DNA of 14,729 nt from Acidobacteriota bacterium (lineage in GTDB: Bacteria; Acidobacteriota; Terriglobia; Acidiferrales; UBA7541): contig PMOV01000066.1 in NCBI GenBank assembly GCA_003161195.1, forward strand, positions 1 through 14,729, read 5' to 3'. How positions within the stretch are numbered: the stretch's first letter is position 1; every line of letters begins with the position of its first letter. Of this stretch, positions 13,775 through 14,729 are shown in pieces. The position numbers and the translations under genes were made by a program. The notes under the pieces are model-generated. The model searched no databases. It saw only the letters and a list, made by a program, of their open reading frames with translations, and was not told the DNA's origin.

Positions 13775-14554
13775 CTATTCATTGTGGTTCGACGCTGGTC
13801 CCCAGTCCATTGTGGCGGAAGGCGCGCACGATTTGCCTCTGGCGGTGACGCGAAATTTTCCGGATTGCATTCCCTTCACGGCGGGAAGAAACGCAGAGTC
13901 CCAGGTTCCATCGCTGTCCGCTCTTACCGCTCCGTCGTGGGATTCAATCTCGGACGCTGATTCCAGCTTTACTGTCTCGCCGGGGCTAAAGCCGGAAGCT
14001 TTCGCGTAAACCAGGGCTGCTTGCGGCATCAGCCGACGCAATTCGAGCGTGCAGCCATGATCCGTCGCAATGTCAGGGAAAGGCGTGATCATGAAAAATG
14101 CTTTTGATTGACCGTCTTCGGAGATCACCGCAAGGTGGTGCCCTTCACCTTTCTGAGCGGGCAGCACCAGATCGATGGGATCGTCAGGTTTCTCCGCGTC
14201 GCCACAGGTATTCTCTCGTCCAGCGCAAATGAGGAGGCCGTCTTTGCCCAGAGTGACGCCCTGCAGCACCGGCGTTACTTTTCCGGTGACAATTTCGGTT
14301 TTTGCGAGGATGTAGATTTTGTCGCTTGGAAGGCCGTGGACGCTTACGTGGTAAGCCACCAGCGTTTGGCCTTGCCCAGGCTTTCTGTAAATTTCCGTCA
14401 CATCGGCCGAGGCACCGGGGCTATTCATTTGCGATCCCCAGGCTCTCTCGATTTTCACGGAGCGCTGTACGATATTCTGCAGAGTCTGAGGATCGATCTC
14501 CGCTTTCTGTGCGGCCCAGATGGGATGAAACATGAGGAGCATTGCGAGTAGCAT
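13775..14554 (-). CDS. Exported protein of unknown function with Ig-like C-terminal part
   Basis: The product is 259 aa and I do not recognise the family. From ATG 14554 it begins MLLAMLLMFHPIWAAQKAE, a short signal peptide with likely cleavage near Ala14-Ala15. The frame continues upstream to a TTG at 14626, adding 24 residues that would give an unusually long, cysteine-containing leader. The -10-like TAGTAT seven nt before 14554 supports the shorter form. Four cysteines (110, 117, 168, 243) could form two disulphides outside the cytoplasm. The segment ASGFSPGETVKLES (186-199) resembles a strand-turn pattern common in Ig-like bacterial surface domains; the rest looks beta-rich and polar. It is followed after 16 bp by the MDR oxidoreductase gene. 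No enzymatic motif was seen. Confidence 0.72.
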   Translation of the reverse strand: MLLAMLLMFHPIWAAQKAEIDPQTLQNIVQRSVKIERAWGSQMNSPGASADVTEIYRKPGQGQTLVAYHVSVHGLPSDKIYILAKTEIVTGKVTPVLQGVTLGKDGLLICAGRENTCGDAEKPDDPIDLVLPAQKGEGHHLAVISEDGQSKAFFMITPFPDIATDHGCTLELRRLMPQAALVYAKASGFSPGETVKLESASEIESHDGAVRADSDGTWDSAFLPAVKGMQSGKFRVTARGKSCAPSATMDWGPASNHNE

Positions 14555-14561
14555 GGTGGCG

Positions 14562-14570
14562 ATACTACCA
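14562..14570 (-). promoter_or_regulatory. Possible extended -10 for the exported protein gene
   Basis: On the minus strand TGG-TAGTAT forms an extended -10-like element (four of six hexamer matches, core T-A---T kept) exactly 7 nt before ATG 14554. No Shine-Dalgarno sequence or good -35 is present. The arrangement closely resembles that at 1998-2006 and predicts a leaderless mRNA. Confidence 0.38.
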
Positions 14571-14637
14571 CACGACCCAAAGCAGAAGATTTTTGGCCGG
14601 GAATATGCGAAAAAAAGGAAAGACAACGGGCGGGGAG

Positions 14638-14729
14638 ATGCGCATTGTGTCGCTGGCGCCCAGTGCGACGGCGATTTTGTGTGCCGTGGGGGCGCGGCGG
14701 ACGCTGGTGGGCGTGACGAAGTGGTGCGC
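14638..14729 (+). CDS. BtuF/TroA-like substrate-binding protein, N-terminal part (cut by window edge)
   Basis: Thirty full codons are visible. They translate to MRIVSLAPSATAILCAVG followed by ARRTLVGVTKWC. The pattern RIVSLAPSATEILxALG-x-LVGVT opens the periplasmic-binding-protein fold of cobalamin, haem and iron-siderophore binding proteins. There is no signal peptide from this ATG. An in-frame ATG at 14605 would add only 11 basic, polar residues (MRKKGKTTGGE), again not a signal. The protein may be cytoplasmic, as for some stand-alone cobalamin-binding homologues, or exported in a way not visible here. Ligand identity cannot be told from this fragment. It is divergent from the exported protein gene. 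Confidence 0.75.
   Translation, partial: MRIVSLAPSATAILCAVGARRTLVGVTKWC

Noticed and set aside
13204..13848. Plus-strand frame opposite the MDR oxidoreductase
   Set aside because: Antisense shadow; acidic/Gly/Ala-rich and overlaps a clear enzyme gene.

Overview
The window is a GC-rich bacterial chromosome segment packed with ordinary housekeeping and cell-envelope genes. Gene content points to Acidobacteriota (class Terriglobia), with moderate confidence. The clues are a secreted M1 peptidase carrying an N-terminal carboxypeptidase-regulatory-like domain, an orphan GAF-GAF-SpoIIE phosphatase, DinB/MarC neighbours and short interspersed palindromic repeats. No phage, transposase, CRISPR array, tRNA or rRNA was seen.

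Layout. (1) Bases 1-3539, minus strand: hpt (hypoxanthine phosphoribosyltransferase) and deoC (deoxyribose-phosphate aldolase) overlap by 4 bp. A 165-bp gap follows with a hairpin and a consensus extended -10. Next come a GAF-GAF-SpoIIE/PP2C phosphatase and, again with a 4-bp ATGA overlap, the 5' end of lysA (cut by the window edge). (2) 3540-4186: a divergent intergenic region with one copy of a 51-bp palindromic repeat and a possible 35-aa ORF. (3) 4187-9529, plus strand: a DinB-fold protein, a MarC-family membrane protein, a 369-bp leader with hairpins, an asparagine synthase-family amidotransferase starting at TTG, and a GT39/ArnT-type membrane glycosyltransferase whose start lies inside the amidotransferase gene. 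(4) 9628-9647: a palindrome between convergent genes. (5) 9662-14554, minus strand: a large secreted M1 metallopeptidase, the second repeat copy, a zinc-loop MDR oxidoreductase and a small exported protein of unknown function. (6) 14638 to the end, plus strand: the first 30 codons of a BtuF/TroA-like substrate-binding protein.

How the genes fit together. hpt and deoC both belong to nucleobase/nucleoside salvage and are translationally coupled. The phosphatase probably feeds a partner-switching regulatory system whose other parts are not here; its coupling to lysA looks positional rather than functional. The amidotransferase/glycosyltransferase overlap suggests a two-gene envelope-glycan unit. 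The remaining genes look like separate transcription units.

The most interesting signals are small. Three genes without a Shine-Dalgarno sequence have a TANNNT -10-like hexamer 7-8 nt before the start codon, which suggests leaderless mRNAs. A two-copy palindromic repeat lies beside gene ends. The amidotransferase has a corrected TTG start and a long leader that can fold. I found no convincing new multi-gene system.
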